Source: Triglochin maritima (taxonomy: Eukaryota > Streptophyta > Magnoliopsida > Alismatales > Juncaginaceae). From it: a stretch of DNA of 64,000 nt. The translations under genes were made by a program, and so were the position numbers. The notes beneath the pieces are model-generated. The model was given only the letters and a program-made list of their open reading frames with translations. It had not been told where the DNA came from and did not search any database. Below, piece by piece: positions 23,201 to 34,268 of the stretch. Within the stretch, counting starts at the first letter, position 1, and each line of letters begins with the position of its first letter. The DNA lies in the NCBI GenBank assembly GCA_963682175.1, contig OY821777.1, positions 13,970,001 to 14,034,000 of the forward strand, read 5' to 3'.

Positions 23201-24209
23201 ATGTGATCAAATACAACAAACTTAACACGAAAAGATAGAACCTTTTCAATACAATTACACCAAGAATCTCAAAAAACATCAAAATTCCAATAGAAGTGGC
23301 AAAGTCCGAACACTTACCTGTTTACCCTCGTTGGACACGAACACCACAAACAGATCATGCCCCTCCGGATGGGCCAATCCAAACTCACTTAGCTTCTTAC
23401 AAAGAAAGTACACATTCTCCTCACTACCAAATGTAAATACCAACAAACATTAGAAACTAATGGAGCTAATCCAACTCATTAATGACCAAACAACATTACA
23501 AGTTGAAAATCTCCACCATGGAGCAAAACTCACATAGGTGACAGAAATATAAGCCTAAAATTCCAATATACTAGGAGAAAATGACATCTTAGATTGACCA
23601 GAACAAAAAGCCCACTAAAAAACATTGCATGTCAAAGTTATCGACAATGGAGAAAAATCAACATCATTAAACAGCAATATATTATAGTCATATAAGCCTA
23701 AAACCTCTAATAGCTAAGCAAAACCCACACCTAATTTTGACCCAAAACTAGAAACCGATGCATGACCAAACCACATACCAATGAACATTACAAGTTAAAA
23801 TTCTCCACATTGGAGCAAAACCCACATGACTAAACACCACTATATGCCTAAATTTCAGTAATATGGAAAAACCAACATCTTAGATTGACCCAAAAGTAGA
23901 AACTGATGGAACCAATCAACATTACAAGTCGAAATTGACCACAATTGAGGAAAACCCAAATCAAAAAACAGCACTACAAAACTAAATTTTCAATAACCGA
24001 GCAAAACCCACAATTCATGTTGACCCAAAACCAGAAATGAGATGGGAAACTTAATAGATGAATTTCATATCAAATTGGCCACAGAAAGCAACAGAATCGA
24101 AAGGGGAGGGAAAGGAGAAGTACCAGTAGCAAGGCGTGTATATAAAACAAGATTTGTTTAGGATATCGGTGGAGGTGGTGGTGGTGGAAGGTGGCGGCGG
24201 TGGAACCAT
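20258..24209 (-). CDS. NTAQ1: protein N-terminal glutamine amidohydrolase
   Basis: Six exons on the minus strand: 24124-24209, 23318-23423, 23066-23143, 22776-22912, 20516-20640 and 20258-20421. All are GT-AG with continuous phase, giving 231 aa, close to the usual length for plant NTAQ1. The enzyme deamidates N-terminal Gln to Glu, the tertiary-residue step of the Arg/N-degron pathway in the cytosol/nucleus. Family signatures are [41 protein letters not shown] and [13 protein letters not shown]. The expected catalytic triad maps to Cys29 (codon split by intron 1), His85 and Asp105. The C-terminus ends [16 protein letters not shown] plus IQNRL. Intron 4 is 2.1 kb and may contain inserted repeat DNA. 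Nothing suggests it is broken. Confidence 0.93.
20641..22775 (-). other. long intron 4 of NTAQ1
   Basis: This intron is 2135 bp. The segment about 20870-22260 includes GC-richer stretches (for example TTGGGGCTTGGTGATCGTGA near 21042) and AT-rich filler that could be an old insertion, but I find no terminal repeats or coding domain. Confidence 0.4.
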
Positions 24210-24640
24210 TTTGGACTTTTGTTGCCGGTAAAATTTTGTTTTCGATTAAGGTTAATGATGGGCCTATCATTAGCATCTCTAATATGGCCCAACATAGTAT
24301 CTGTTATCATTTTTAATGATGGGCCTGGGATATAGTATTGTTTCTCATTTTTATATATTTTTTGTCGCAGTGAATGACAAGAGGAAAGCGTCATGAAAAT
24401 CATAGGTATTTCGTAGTTGGGGCTATTGGCCATCCTAAGGTGTGTATATATATAATAAACTAATTTTGTAGAATATATAATATATATATAATAAATTAAT
24501 TTTGTATATGTAATCATGTTTCATGTAAAATTAACGATCTTATTGTAAACATGTATTTAAGTAGTACTTGATGAACCTTGATTAGGCTAATCTAACCCCA
24601 ACCCTAAAACACGCCCCCTTCGTTTTTCATTTCTCCTAAA
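24210..24640 (-). promoter_or_regulatory. upstream region of NTAQ1
   Basis: This is the promoter side of NTAQ1. A TA-rich tract at 24446-24500 has two similar ATAATAAAYTAATTTTGTA blocks. No promoter element can be assigned with confidence. Confidence 0.3.
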
Positions 24641-24779
24641 TTGAGTCTAGGGTTTCGTCATCAATCCCCCCCTCGAGATTCCACCCTCGTTCAATCCTCT
24701 CCTTCCTTCCACTCCCAATTCCATTGTCCTTACTATCGCTCTCCACCTCAAGCCTAGGGTTTCACCAGGAGTTGGAACA

Positions 24780-25530
24780 AAATGTGACCTCTTCAATTGA
24801 AAAAAGCTTTGTTTGAAAAACGAGACCGAACCGACAGTCAGATTGTGAATTGGTAGCAGACCGGTCGGTTCTGTCAAAAAACCAGCTCCCCTCATGAACC
24901 AGAGCGAACCAAAGAAAACTGAAAAAACCGATTGAACCGATTGGTTTTTTCGGTTTGGTCGAACCAAAACAAACCGGTTTTTCAATTTAAACAAAATTTG
25001 ATTTTTACTGTTTTACTTTTTGTTCAATTTTAACCAAAATTCTAGGGTACTTTTTACTACTCCTTTCCCAACCCCTCACCGAGCCTTCACCCTCACGACA
25101 TCATCCACCCCCACGGCCCCGCGTTCACCCTCACCTCGAATAGTCTTGGTTAATTATTATTTGTAGGTTTGAATTATTTTTGCAAGCTTAAATTTAAGTT
25201 TTATGCTTGCATTCAAATATTTATGATGATCACTTCATTTTTGTTTATAGGTTTTTATTAAGTTATTCTACAGATGAATATTTTTTGTTGAATTGATCAT
25301 AGTTTAGGCATTTAGTTATTACTTATTATGCAAAAAATAATAGAAAAAAATGGTTCAATCGGTTGGACCGTTGGTTGGACCGCCGCTACGGAGTCGGTTC
25401 GGTTCAACCAACGGTTCACAAAATGTTGATGTCATGCTGACGTCATCATCGGTTGGACCAGGTTGAACCATCGGTTCGACCACTTTGAACCAAACCGAGC
25501 TGTTTTCGGTTCACTCTTTATTGGTTTGAT
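24780..25530. repeat. CGGTT-rich foldback repeat (MITE-like)
   Basis: The left part (24820-24990) has ACCGAACCGACAG, AACCGATTGAACCGATTGG and TTCGGTTTGGTCGAACC. The right part (25350-25510) has CAATCGGTTGGACCGTTGG, TCGGTTCGGTTCAACC and GAACCAAACCGAGC. The two blocks are roughly inverted around an AT-rich centre, as in foldback elements with CGGTT subterminal words. The exact ends are not determined. Confidence 0.45.
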
Positions 25531-25663
25531 TTTTAATACATTGGAAAAAATTAGATGAAAGCCAACATAATAAGTGATTTGGAGATATGGTTTAATATTG
25601 CATTTGTTTTTTTTTTGGGTCTGGTTGGAACAATTTGGTCACATTTTGCTTTGATTTTGCAGT

Positions 25664-25850
25664 GCGACGCTGAAAGAATTGGACTGTCCGGGTATTTCGA
25701 GGATGGACTACAAATCCTTCATGGTTCAGGAACATGTGAATGAAGCCTTTAAAAGCAAAGAAAATCCTAAGATTGAGCTAGACCTGTATGTATTTCTAGA
25801 AGAAATTGGAGCTCCATTAATTAGTAGACAAGTAGACGACCCCCACTTCC
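25664..25850 (+). other. unidentified exon-like open segment
   Basis: A good acceptor (TTTGATTTTGCAG, ending 25662) precedes a frame reading ATLKELDCPGISRMDYKSFM, then a Lys/Glu-rich stretch ending IELDLYVFLEEIGAPL. The composition looks like real protein rather than random AT-rich translation. I do not recognise the family. It is sandwiched between a MITE-like repeat and an LTR-like unit with no other exons found, so it may be a captured or orphaned gene fragment. Confidence 0.3.
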
Positions 25851-25869
25851 TGAGACTCCAACAACCACT

Positions 25870-26830
25870 TGTTGGGAGGGGATCTAACAATGCACTAACA
25901 CGACACGGATTAAATGCACCACGCTACACCCGAATATTGACTTGCGGAAATAACTTCGGACACTCTCCCAAACTTAATGTAACAAGAACACTAATAAGAT
26001 GGAAAATAAACAAGCAAACACAAACACACACCTGAAACAATCACGACACACGCGATTTACAAGATTCGACAACGTGCCTACGTCCTTGGGGGGTCTCCTA
26101 CGGGTTTCCTTTCTTTCTTCCGCTTCTCCAACAAGAGAAGCAATGGAGATTACAAGTATATAAAGGCAATAAGTCCTCCAAAGCACTCTAGATCTATCTC
26201 TAGCCTTAATCTCTCAACTCACAATGAAAGAAATATCACACTTGTACGTTGTTGTGTGTTATGTTAAAACCAAGAGCAAACAAATCCTTTTATAAACTCA
26301 AAAATCGAGTTACAATTAAGCAAAACCGAGATGAACAATTCGTGGGAAACAGTCGACCGATGCTCATTCGGTCGACCGTCCTTGACTCAACAGGAACGCT
26401 TCCTGTTGCGATTCGGTTAACTGAATCCTTCCCGGTTGACCGCGGGAACGCTTCTTCGTGCGGCTCGGTATACCGCGAGAACGCTTTTCCCACGAACTTA
26501 CTAATTCTCCAACAACCCCACGGTCGACCAAGAACCCCTCGGTGAACCGTGCCAATTTGGACATGCACTTTTAAATTCTCGGAACACCAAAAATCATTTG
26601 AACGGTTTACCGAACCCGTTGTTCCGAAGTGTCTATTACCCTCTGACGGTAGACCAGATTCAATTCATTCGTCCAATTCCAGCTGCACCCGAAGTGCCTG
26701 GAATCCTTGGTTCGGTGGACTGAATCCAATTCGGTAGACTGAACCTTCTTCGCCAAAATTCCTGGGTTGTCGATCGGTAGACCGGATCCCATCCGATCGA
26801 CCAAATCTTCCTGGATTTGCTTCCTTAACA
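25870..26830 (+). mobile_element. LTR-like unit (copia type) with CGGT-NN-ACCG dyads
   Basis: It tentatively begins TGTTGGGAGGGG and ends CCTTAACA. It contains ACACGCGATTTACAAGATTC and GACAACGTGCCTACGTCC, a block typical of plant copia LTRs. About a dozen dyads (GGTCGACCG, GGTTTACCG, GGTGAACCG, GGTAGACCG) crowd 26350-26800. No flanking duplication was found and there are no coding domains, so the bounds are approximate. Confidence 0.4.
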
Positions 26831-27850
26831 AATTTGATGTAGCTTCAAGTCCAGTGACTGAGAGGGTAAAATAAGAGATCTAGGAATTAAGAGATGAAAG
26901 GCTTTTGGAGAGGGTAAAAGATATGGGTGGGAATTGGTTAGCTCTGGCGGGAAAGATTATTGGGAGGATTAGTAACTAATTAACCGAAAAATAACAAGAA
27001 ACGGGGATGGACTTACAGAATGGCATGGGCAAAAATAGTAATGACACGAGAGGATTTGTTCCTTTTCCAATGTTTTTCTTTGCCATTAGACCAAAAATAG
27101 AAATAGAGAGACCATAGCATTAGGCCAAATAATTCATTTCCGATGGCAAAAAGTCAATTTCGTAAGGTACTATTGACACACAAAAGTAAATCACCTTGTC
27201 TATTTCAATTGGGGAACTTTTGACCTTAAAACGGTTAAAATCAAAATTTTACACCCAAGAGTAAGTAGAATAAAGAATCTTTGAAAGTAAGTAATTTAGG
27301 AAGCATGGTCGTGGATTGGATCCCCAAGAAAGTTAGGTTTCCTAAACTCTACAAGAGTATTGAGAGTACTCCGGGACGTGAAGCCGTAGTTGCACCAAAT
27401 CAGCCGACTTCCTTGCTTAATAACTCACTCTCTTAATTACACTCCCATAATTGTCTCTCTCTTTCTTCCATGACGTCGTCACATTTACATAAGTAAATAC
27501 AGAAGCTCGTCGTAGTTTTAATTTTTAGTGGTACCAAGGGATTATCGCGTCATTTATCTAACCACTCGTGCAAATGATTATTTAAATGCTTCAAATAATT
27601 TAGAGCAATCGGGTTATTATCAAGAGAGAAAAAATGTACGTAGAGCAATTAGATATCATACTATGCAGCATATCTTGTTTGTTGAAAGTATCATCTAAGT
27701 TTAATCTAGTATATTATGTATGCAAGTCTTCCCATATTATATCAAATGTTTCAAACAAATGGATTGACACTATGAACTAAGTATGTTTAAGATATTTCCC
27801 ATAAATTTGAAATTTAAACTAAGCCTTGACATCTACTACCCTCTAGCTCC
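26831..27850. other. intergenic, upstream of the bHLH gene
   Basis: No gene or defined repeat is recognised. The part nearest the bHLH gene should contain its promoter. Confidence 0.3.
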
Positions 27851-27860
27851 TGGTGCTATG

Positions 27861-27870
27861 TATATATAAC
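27861..27870 (+). promoter_or_regulatory. TATA box of the bHLH gene
   Basis: TATATATAAC lies about 210 bp before the ATG at 28080, followed by a C/A-rich leader. This fits a plant core promoter with a leader of about 180 bp. Confidence 0.5.
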
Positions 27871-28079
27871 ACACTTCTCACAAACCTGTAGGCAAGCAAC
27901 CAAGCCCTTAATTTCTCTTCCCAACCCCCATAATCAAAACCCTAAACCTTGGTTTTTGGAAACACAAGTCCCACAAGTATCCAATCCTTCCACTCTTAAT
28001 ACTTCGTTGTTCTTGATTCCACTTGATTCCTCTACTTGATCACCACCAAAGCAAAAACCAAATTAATTAAGTTCTAGTT

Positions 28080-29431
28080 ATGGCACTTGCTGGTTTTACC
28101 CATGCCAACATCTTCCATGACAATACTAATTATCTTGGTGGTGGAGACTACATAAGCCCAGAGCTTCTTGAGCTCTTGGAAAACAACAAGGTGGAAAATA
28201 ATCATGGGAATGGCGGGATGGATTGCTTGCCAAACTACCCTCAACATACCCAACTTTTAACGTCGTTTTTCGGTACATGCGACACTTTTGAGCAAAAGCA
28301 CTCCATCTTCAACCATGATCATGGATGGGATTTCTCATCTTCTCCTAGCTTGGGCGCTTCAATGCTTATTAGCTTTGATTATCAAAATTATCTTGAAGAT
28401 TATCAAAATGATTGTGTTATCGAGCCAAATTACCTTGAGTTCTCGACGGATTACAATCTTTCGGAAGAGCAGCTTGGGTGGGGATACTTGGCTCTCGATG
28501 ATTTCCAGGATGATGATGAAGGGGTTAGAGGTCTTCACAAGCGCCCTCGGATGGTACGTAATACAAAGTAAATCTTCAGATATTTATTAACTTACTATAG
28601 TTATCAATTTTAATGATGTTTTTATTATAGGATGTGGATGGTATTAATCAAAGTTCCAAGAAACAATGCGTTGGTTCACAAAGGACCCCAAAGCCAATGG
28701 TGTCCAAGGACCCTCAAAGTGTTGCAGCTAAGGTAGTGTCCCAATCCAAACATATATAGTTTATTTTTTTCTAGAAATATATGTTTGAATAATTAATTTT
28801 AATAGTTATGTGATGATTTATTTTTTAAAAAGTGCACATATTCTAAAATAAACATATTGATGCAACCTTGTACTTTACTAAGTTGTGATCCTTGATCTTA
28901 GTTATTTCAAGAAAACATATCTATAGTAACTAGCTAATTGGATCTGCCTTAATTTTTGTATGATAAATTTCTAATTAGCTCCTCTTCTAAATGGTATTTA
29001 GAACCGGAGGGAGAAGATTAGTGAACGCCTCAAAGTTTTGCAAGATCTAGTGCCAAACGGAACAAAGGTTCAAAATTGAAAATTTTAATTGCTTTTCTCT
29101 TAGCTTAAATAAATAATTTTAACCGTGTATGTATTGTTTGTAGATTGACTTGGTTACCATGTTAGAGAAAGCCATTAATTACGTCATTTTTTTGCAGTTG
29201 CAAGTGAAGGTAAAGACTGAACTACCTTAGTATATATATTTTTTCCTCAATTGCAAAATAAATAAATGAGTTGTAATTAATTCGATAAATATATATTGGA
29301 TGAAGGTATTGGCAACCGATGAGTTCTGGCCGGAGAACGGAGGAAAGGCGCCGGAGGCTGGTGAAGTGAAGGAAGCCATCGAAGCCATCTTAGCATCACA
29401 TAGAGACTCATCAACACAAATCAATACTTGA
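28080..29431 (+). CDS. RHD6-like: RHD6/RSL1-like bHLH transcription factor
   Basis: Five exons: 28080-28553, 28631-28732, 29002-29067, 29144-29209 and 29306-29431. All are phase 0 with GT-AG borders, giving 277 aa. The N-terminal 158 residues are acidic and poorly conserved. The bHLH region spans about residues 184-238: KDPQSVAAKNRREKISERLK (basic plus helix 1), QDLVPNGTKIDLVTMLEKAI (loop and helix 2), then VIFLQLQVKVLATDEFWPEN. The DEFWP and GGKAPEAGEVKEAIEAIL tail is characteristic of class I RSL proteins (RHD6/RSL1), which act in the nucleus to start root-hair or other tip-growing-cell programmes. The exon structure, with introns inside the bHLH, fits the family. An LTR-like repeat begins 150 bp after the stop. 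I cannot separate RHD6 from RSL1 orthology. Confidence 0.92.
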
Positions 29432-29511
29432 GCTAATCGATCATGAAGAGATCTAGAAGAGTTGAAGCTATAGATTTTTGGCTTGTAATCTACCAATAAA
29501 ATCGCATCCAT

Positions 29512-29537
29512 CCATGCATGCATGCATGCATGCATAG
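29512..29537. repeat. (ATGC)n microsatellite
   Basis: About six CATG/ATGC repeats lie in the 3' region of the bHLH gene. Confidence 0.8.
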
Positions 29538-30009
29538 AAGAAAAGAGAGTTCGGAGTTTTGAAGATAGAGTTAGATACCAATTGTAACATCCCCGAACAG
29601 CGGAAAATTTAAACTTTTAACACCAAAGGAATCACAAGGATAAAACCATCAAGAGTGGGGACATTACTGAAAGAAATACATAAATAAGTCTGGTGCACCA
29701 CAATACAATACGAGTTTGTCAAAAGAGTGATTACATTACAACACGAAACACAAGGCACACGTAATCACGACAACCTAAAAGTAGGCAGACAACAGGATCC
29801 AGTCCCAAAGTGCAATCTCCCTCGGTCACCACCCGCCGGAACCTAACGTGGTCCTAAAAATAAACATAACAACAATGCCTGAGTTTCCATAAGGAAACCC
29901 CGTATGACAAGCTCACCTATATGCCCTAACATACTAGTATAGCATGGCATGAAATACAAAGCAGTAAAACAACACGCCACCAAGGGCCAAACCGGACATC
30001 CGTCCCGCG

Positions 30010-30510
30010 ATCGTTCCCGCTGCCACACAGGCCCCGCGGTCTACAATCGCCACCGCTGCCACACATGCCTCACGGTCCGCAACACCGGTACCACACAGGC
30101 CACATGGTCCAACCTCACCGCCGCCACACAGGCCGCACGGTCCAAACATCGGGTCTCCGTAGAGACCTACCGTAGGCACATACGGTCTAACGGACAATAC
30201 GCAACACATCCCCACACGCGACTACACGAGCCAAGGGATCGGTGAGGATACGTTCGTACTTCCGCGCAAGGTAGAAATCAGATCTGAATACATCGTGGTC
30301 CAACACCAACGGAGCCGTCGCTCAGGTCGGTCCATCAACCGGCGCCACACAGACCGCACGGGATATCACTCGATAGGTGCCCAATCGAGCTACCTGCCGG
30401 AACACATCATCGGCAGTCCATCGCCGCAACCACACAGGCCACGCGCGATCCTCCCTGCCGCCACACAGACCGCACAGGGGCCGTACCGCCGCCACACAGG
30501 CCGCACGACA
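30010..30510. repeat. GC-rich tandem repeat inside LTR copy 1
   Basis: The words CCGCCACACAGGCCGCACGG and variants recur about nine times with a spacing of roughly 27-35 bp. Inverted copies lie in the related unit at 57360-57550. LTR copy 2 lacks most of these units. Confidence 0.7.
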
Positions 30511-31016
30511 CGTGCAATAACTGCCAACAAGGCCAGTCGAACATATCCGCTGAAGACAATCGACAGATCCGAACCGAAGTCCGCAGGGTCAACGAACTCC
30601 ACGTGCAACACCAACTCCGGCTCCAACTGAGCAGGGTTGCGACCTCCGTCGCCGTCAATAGGCCGGTACCTCTCTGGACCTCCGTCGCCAATCCTGGCCG
30701 GTAGTCTCTGTGCCTCCGTAGCCATCGGCCGGTAGTCACTGCACCCGTCGGCAGTTGCGTGTTGCTGAAGCAATGAGATCCGTAATCCCTCAGGCCGCTA
30801 CTCTAACGCGAGTCAAACGATCCACCAGATAAAGTCACGATCCATACATGGAAGTGACGCGTTCCGGACACCCACACTCTTCCACACGGCGGTCCCTGGG
30901 CAGGCACGCATAGCGCGCCCACCGTCACCTCCCGGCTCACGCACAAGGCGAGGACACGGGTTTCCGTGGACAGAGTTGGCATCCTAAGTGGAACCAGGAA
31001 TCCTGTCCTGTGCAAA

Positions 31017-31485
31017 ACGGTCGACCGAAAGAGACACGGTCGACCGTTTTCCTCAAGGGAATTCGGTCAACCGAAGTGACAAACGGTTGACCGCTTCCAC
31101 AAGGGAATCGGTCGACCGAAAGTGACAACTCGGTCGACCGTTTCCACAAGGGAATCGGTCGACCGAAGCGTCTGTCACGGTCGAACAATTTGCGCAGCAC
31201 ATAAATCCCAACGGTCTACCGAAGGTCTAAAACCGGTCGACCGAACGAGGTCAAAATCTGGAGTCTGGTCAACGCTCAAAACGAATTTATCGGTCGACCG
31301 ACTCAGGGGTCTCGGTCAACCGAACACTTACAGGGTCAACCTAATATTTTCTATGTCATCAAACGGTCAACCGAAGCTTACGTGTTCTACCGGTACACTC
31401 AAGTTCCGGTCGACCGAAACACGACAGACAGACTAAAAATGCTGCGATCGGTCGACCGTCCAAGGGACCCGGTCGACCGACAGAC
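31017..31485. repeat. cluster of CGGTCGACCG dyads in LTR copy 1
   Basis: About nineteen sites of the form CGGT-NN-ACCG or one mismatch away (mostly CGGTCGACCGA, also CGGTCAACCGA and CGGTTGACCG) occur in about 470 bp. They are separated by 10-30 bp of unrelated sequence. Confidence 0.85.
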
Positions 31486-32399
31486 GTCTTCAACCTCGCG
31501 CCAGCCGAGGTTTTGACGCCCAAACTCGTCGCCGGCGAGGTCTCCGACCTCCCGCGACCCACCAAAACATCACTCCAACGTGGGTGATTACAATAGGCCT
31601 CTAATGCAAGAACTTGACATACCTTCCTCGCGAGAACGACGATTCCACCGGAGAACTCCGGAGCTCCGCAACAACTCCGGTCAGCAGGTTCGCTCCTCCT
31701 CACACCTTCACCAACACCCAGCACGCCCCTTGCCTCGCGCACCTTGCTCGCACCACCCTCAGCAACCACCAAGGAAGAGGAAGGAATGGGTGGAGAGGAG
31801 GAAATGAAGAAAAGGAAGAAGAAATGAGGAAGGAGATGAAAGAAGAAGAAGAAGAGGGAGAAGAGCCTTATTAAACTCGGATGCTACAGTAACCCCAACT
31901 CTTCACCTTCCCATGCAACTCCTGCCATTTCCCTTCCCCATGCAAACCACACCTTAAACCTCCACTAAACCATGCTTAACCCTAAACAAGGGTTAGGGAC
32001 ATAACAACTAGGTCTCGATTCTTGATCCTCTCAAGTATTACTCCAAGACTAAAAATATACCAACCAATTAAGTTAAATAACCTTGATTTGTTTTGATTGG
32101 TTGTGTTGGTTTGGTTATGCGATTGACAAACACGAATGTTAGGCAAATAATTTCACATTCTTCAGGATTAAAAATCTAAAAAAAAAAATGTAAGAGTTGG
32201 TTTCATTATTTTTCAACTAAATGCTTTGTTCCATGCGGCGGACCGGTGAACGACAGTTGATTTTCACAGTGGGTGCTAAACAAAATCGTTCTCTTTTAGC
32301 ACTTTGAGAATAAATACTGAAAAATTCAAATTAGAATCAACCAAAACTCTAGCGACTAATAACAGTTACTTATATACTTATACATATGCGGGTAAGATT

Positions 32400-32480
32400 A
32401 CGACCCTTTATTAGGCGCAGTGGTAGATAAGATCCTCGGTTGAAGTTCAAATCGATGACCACTACAGAAGTCCACCTAGC
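32400..32480 (+). repeat. possible tRNA-derived SINE head
   Basis: TTAGGCGCAGTGGTAGATAA resembles a pol III A box, and AGTTCAAATCGATGACC resembles a degenerate B box about 35 bp on. A short tail follows. This is suggestive only. Part of it is duplicated 100 bp downstream. Confidence 0.3.
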
Positions 32481-32579
32481 TTGATCTTGCTTAAAAGGGT
32501 GTTCTTATGTCAACGTTTGTGTTCAGGAATATCAACGTTTGGTTCTTCAAATCGATGACCACTACAGAAGTCCACCTAG
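32446..32579 (+). repeat. 34-bp direct repeat at exact 100-bp offset
   Basis: The sequence 32446-32479 (TTCAAATCGATGACCACTAC and on) recurs perfectly at 32546-32579. Between them, 32507-32535 is a perfect copy of 32999-33027 from the adjacent copia fragment. Confidence 0.85.
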
Positions 32580-32609
32580 ACTTCATCTCTTCCGTTTTAT
32601 GATCATCAT

Positions 32610-33005
32610 CTACTTGTTCATGTCCTCATGATCAATGACTTCTTCGAATGTACAAGAGTCCCCACATTTGGTAGCAAGTGCAAACACTATACTAGTATCA
32701 TCGTAATCATACCTCACTGGTGCCTTTGTGATATTCTTTTGTCTTCCTTGAGCAATACTCTTTTGCTCAGCTCCTTCCTCTACTTGTGAGTCAGTTGTTT
32801 CCTGCTGAACTTCTTGATTCGATTCACCCATTGAAGTTGTGAGCTCAACTTCGATTTCGTCTTCTCTCACAGAACTCTCTTGCTGCTCTTTCTCCTCAAG
32901 GCTTTTGAGCAAACTTATCTCATCAAATACCACATTACTGCGTAAGAGTATATTCTTGCTCACCGGAATATCAATGTTTATTGGACTTATGTCCAATAAT
33001 GTCAA
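32610..33005 (-). pseudogene. Ty1/copia polyprotein fragment
   Basis: The 131-residue minus-strand frame contains PVSKNILLRSNVVFDEISLL, the usual end of the copia integrase region, then a Glu/Gln/Ser-rich linker and APVRYDYDDTSIVFALATKC, corresponding to the segment just before reverse transcriptase. The frame ends before the RT core, and neither RT nor protease is seen nearby. It is therefore a fragment of an old copia element. Confidence 0.6.
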
Positions 33006-33029
33006 CGTTTGTGTTCAGGAATATCAATT

Positions 33030-34012
33030 TGAGTAGGAGCACCATAACAAATACGGTGGCAAATTTGGAACCATTACGACACTTCGAATATTATCCGTGT
33101 TTTTAGCGACTTTGAGGGAAATAACTATGCAACGACGAGTTTTGGAAATTCGAGTGGTACCCAAACAAAAAACTCTCAAATAAAAGAACTCGTGCTGGGT
33201 GGTCGTGGGACATGTATTACCCACCAGTGTAAGATCTAGAGCTAGACCTAAATCTTAACTTTCAATACACGAATAATTAAACACCCTAAAAAGTAAAATC
33301 CCAGAGGATAAGAATTCAATATAATTGAAATTATGTTTTTCGTTAATTTCCTAAGAGCAGAGTACTAGACATCATATTCCCAAACAATTCAAATCAAGTG
33401 GTAAGTTCATCCTTTTGAGAAGTACAGAAGCATGTGTTAAACTAAATTTGAACTTTTCGTGAAGATCTTGAAGTTGACAACACTACCGATCATAGAAGCT
33501 TATAATCACACTTAAATCGAAGATTAATGGATGGTATGTCTCCAAGAACACATGTATTTTCTAGGATCATGTACATTGTTATTACAAAAAAAAAATATCT
33601 ACTTCACTACTCTCCTACCCATTTTAAACCTCAACCAGCTTTCAAACATTTGAATGAGACTGTTGGAATTCGATTATTAGTATTGATTGTCTAAAGACAA
33701 GAAATGTTCTAACTAAATTAACCTATGTTGGTTTGCAGTTGCAATTTTAATTCGCTATTAGCACGCAAATTAATGAGCACATTGGATTTATAGCATATCA
33801 TGGTTATCTACATATCTCCCCCAAATGCTAATAATTGCACCTTTCAAATTTGATTTTGACATGTCAATATTTAACGACAATATTTACTTTAATATCCAAA
33901 CTTTTCAAACCCTTATGCAATTTGTTTTATACTCAGGCAATATTTCTAGATTTTCTTGCAAAGAAAATTTGTTCAATACCAAAATTTAATCATTATCCAT
34001 ATCTTCTTAATA
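33030..34012. other. intergenic AT-rich DNA
   Basis: No gene or defined element is recognised. It may contain further decayed retrotransposon sequence next to the copia fragment. Confidence 0.25.
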
Positions 34013-34022
34013 ACTATTATTA

Positions 34023-34227
34023 CAGGAATTCTCTAGTGAGCTCAAGACTTAATTTTTCTAAATTAAGCTCTCACAATATCCACCACTCATTTCAAATTGT
34101 AAGGTAGATTAAGATAAAAATGGTTATGCAAATTAAAGGTGAGATTAACCGTAAATAAGATCCAATGGTGAGATTGTAAGGGGCTTAAACTAAATTTGAT
34201 AAACCATTGGCTCACTAGAGCTTGACC
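34023..34227 (-). mobile_element. 205-bp MITE (copy 2) with 10-bp target duplication
   Basis: This is the reverse-orientation copy of the MITE at 13166. The ends are CAGGAATTCTCTAGTGAGCTC and GGCTCACTAGAGCTTGACC, and the flanks 34013-34022 and 34228-34237 are both ACTATTATTA. Internal blocks are shared (TCTCACAATATCCACCACTC, AGATCCAATGGTGAGATTGT). Confidence 0.88.
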
Positions 34228-34268
34228 ACTATTATTAATTAGAAAAGAACACCAACGTGGACTACTCT

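Larger units (their letters stand above)
29583..32006 (+). mobile_element. TGTAACATCCC-type LTR-like unit, copy 1
   Basis: It starts TGTAACATCCCCGAACAGCG and ends GGGTTAGGGACATAACA. It aligns along its length with the unit at 34269-36410, through the shared blocks TTTCCATAAGGAAACCCCGT, GGTCTCC..GAGACCTACCGTA, CCCACACTCTTCCA.ACGGCG and GTGGACAGAGTTGGCATCCT. A target duplication is not evident here. A GC-rich tandem region spans 30010-30510 and the dyad cluster 31017-31485. No gag/pol is present, so I read it as a solo LTR or LTR-like element. Confidence 0.6.

Noticed and set aside
29934..30773. Gly/Val/Cys/Ala-rich frames of about 100 residues on both strands
   Set aside because: They come from the GC-rich tandem repeat of the LTR-like unit and lack any domain.
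31017..31485. CGGTCGACCG cluster as a CRISPR or origin-type iteron array
   Set aside because: Spacing is irregular, the centre of the dyad varies, and the cluster lies within LTR-like repeats.
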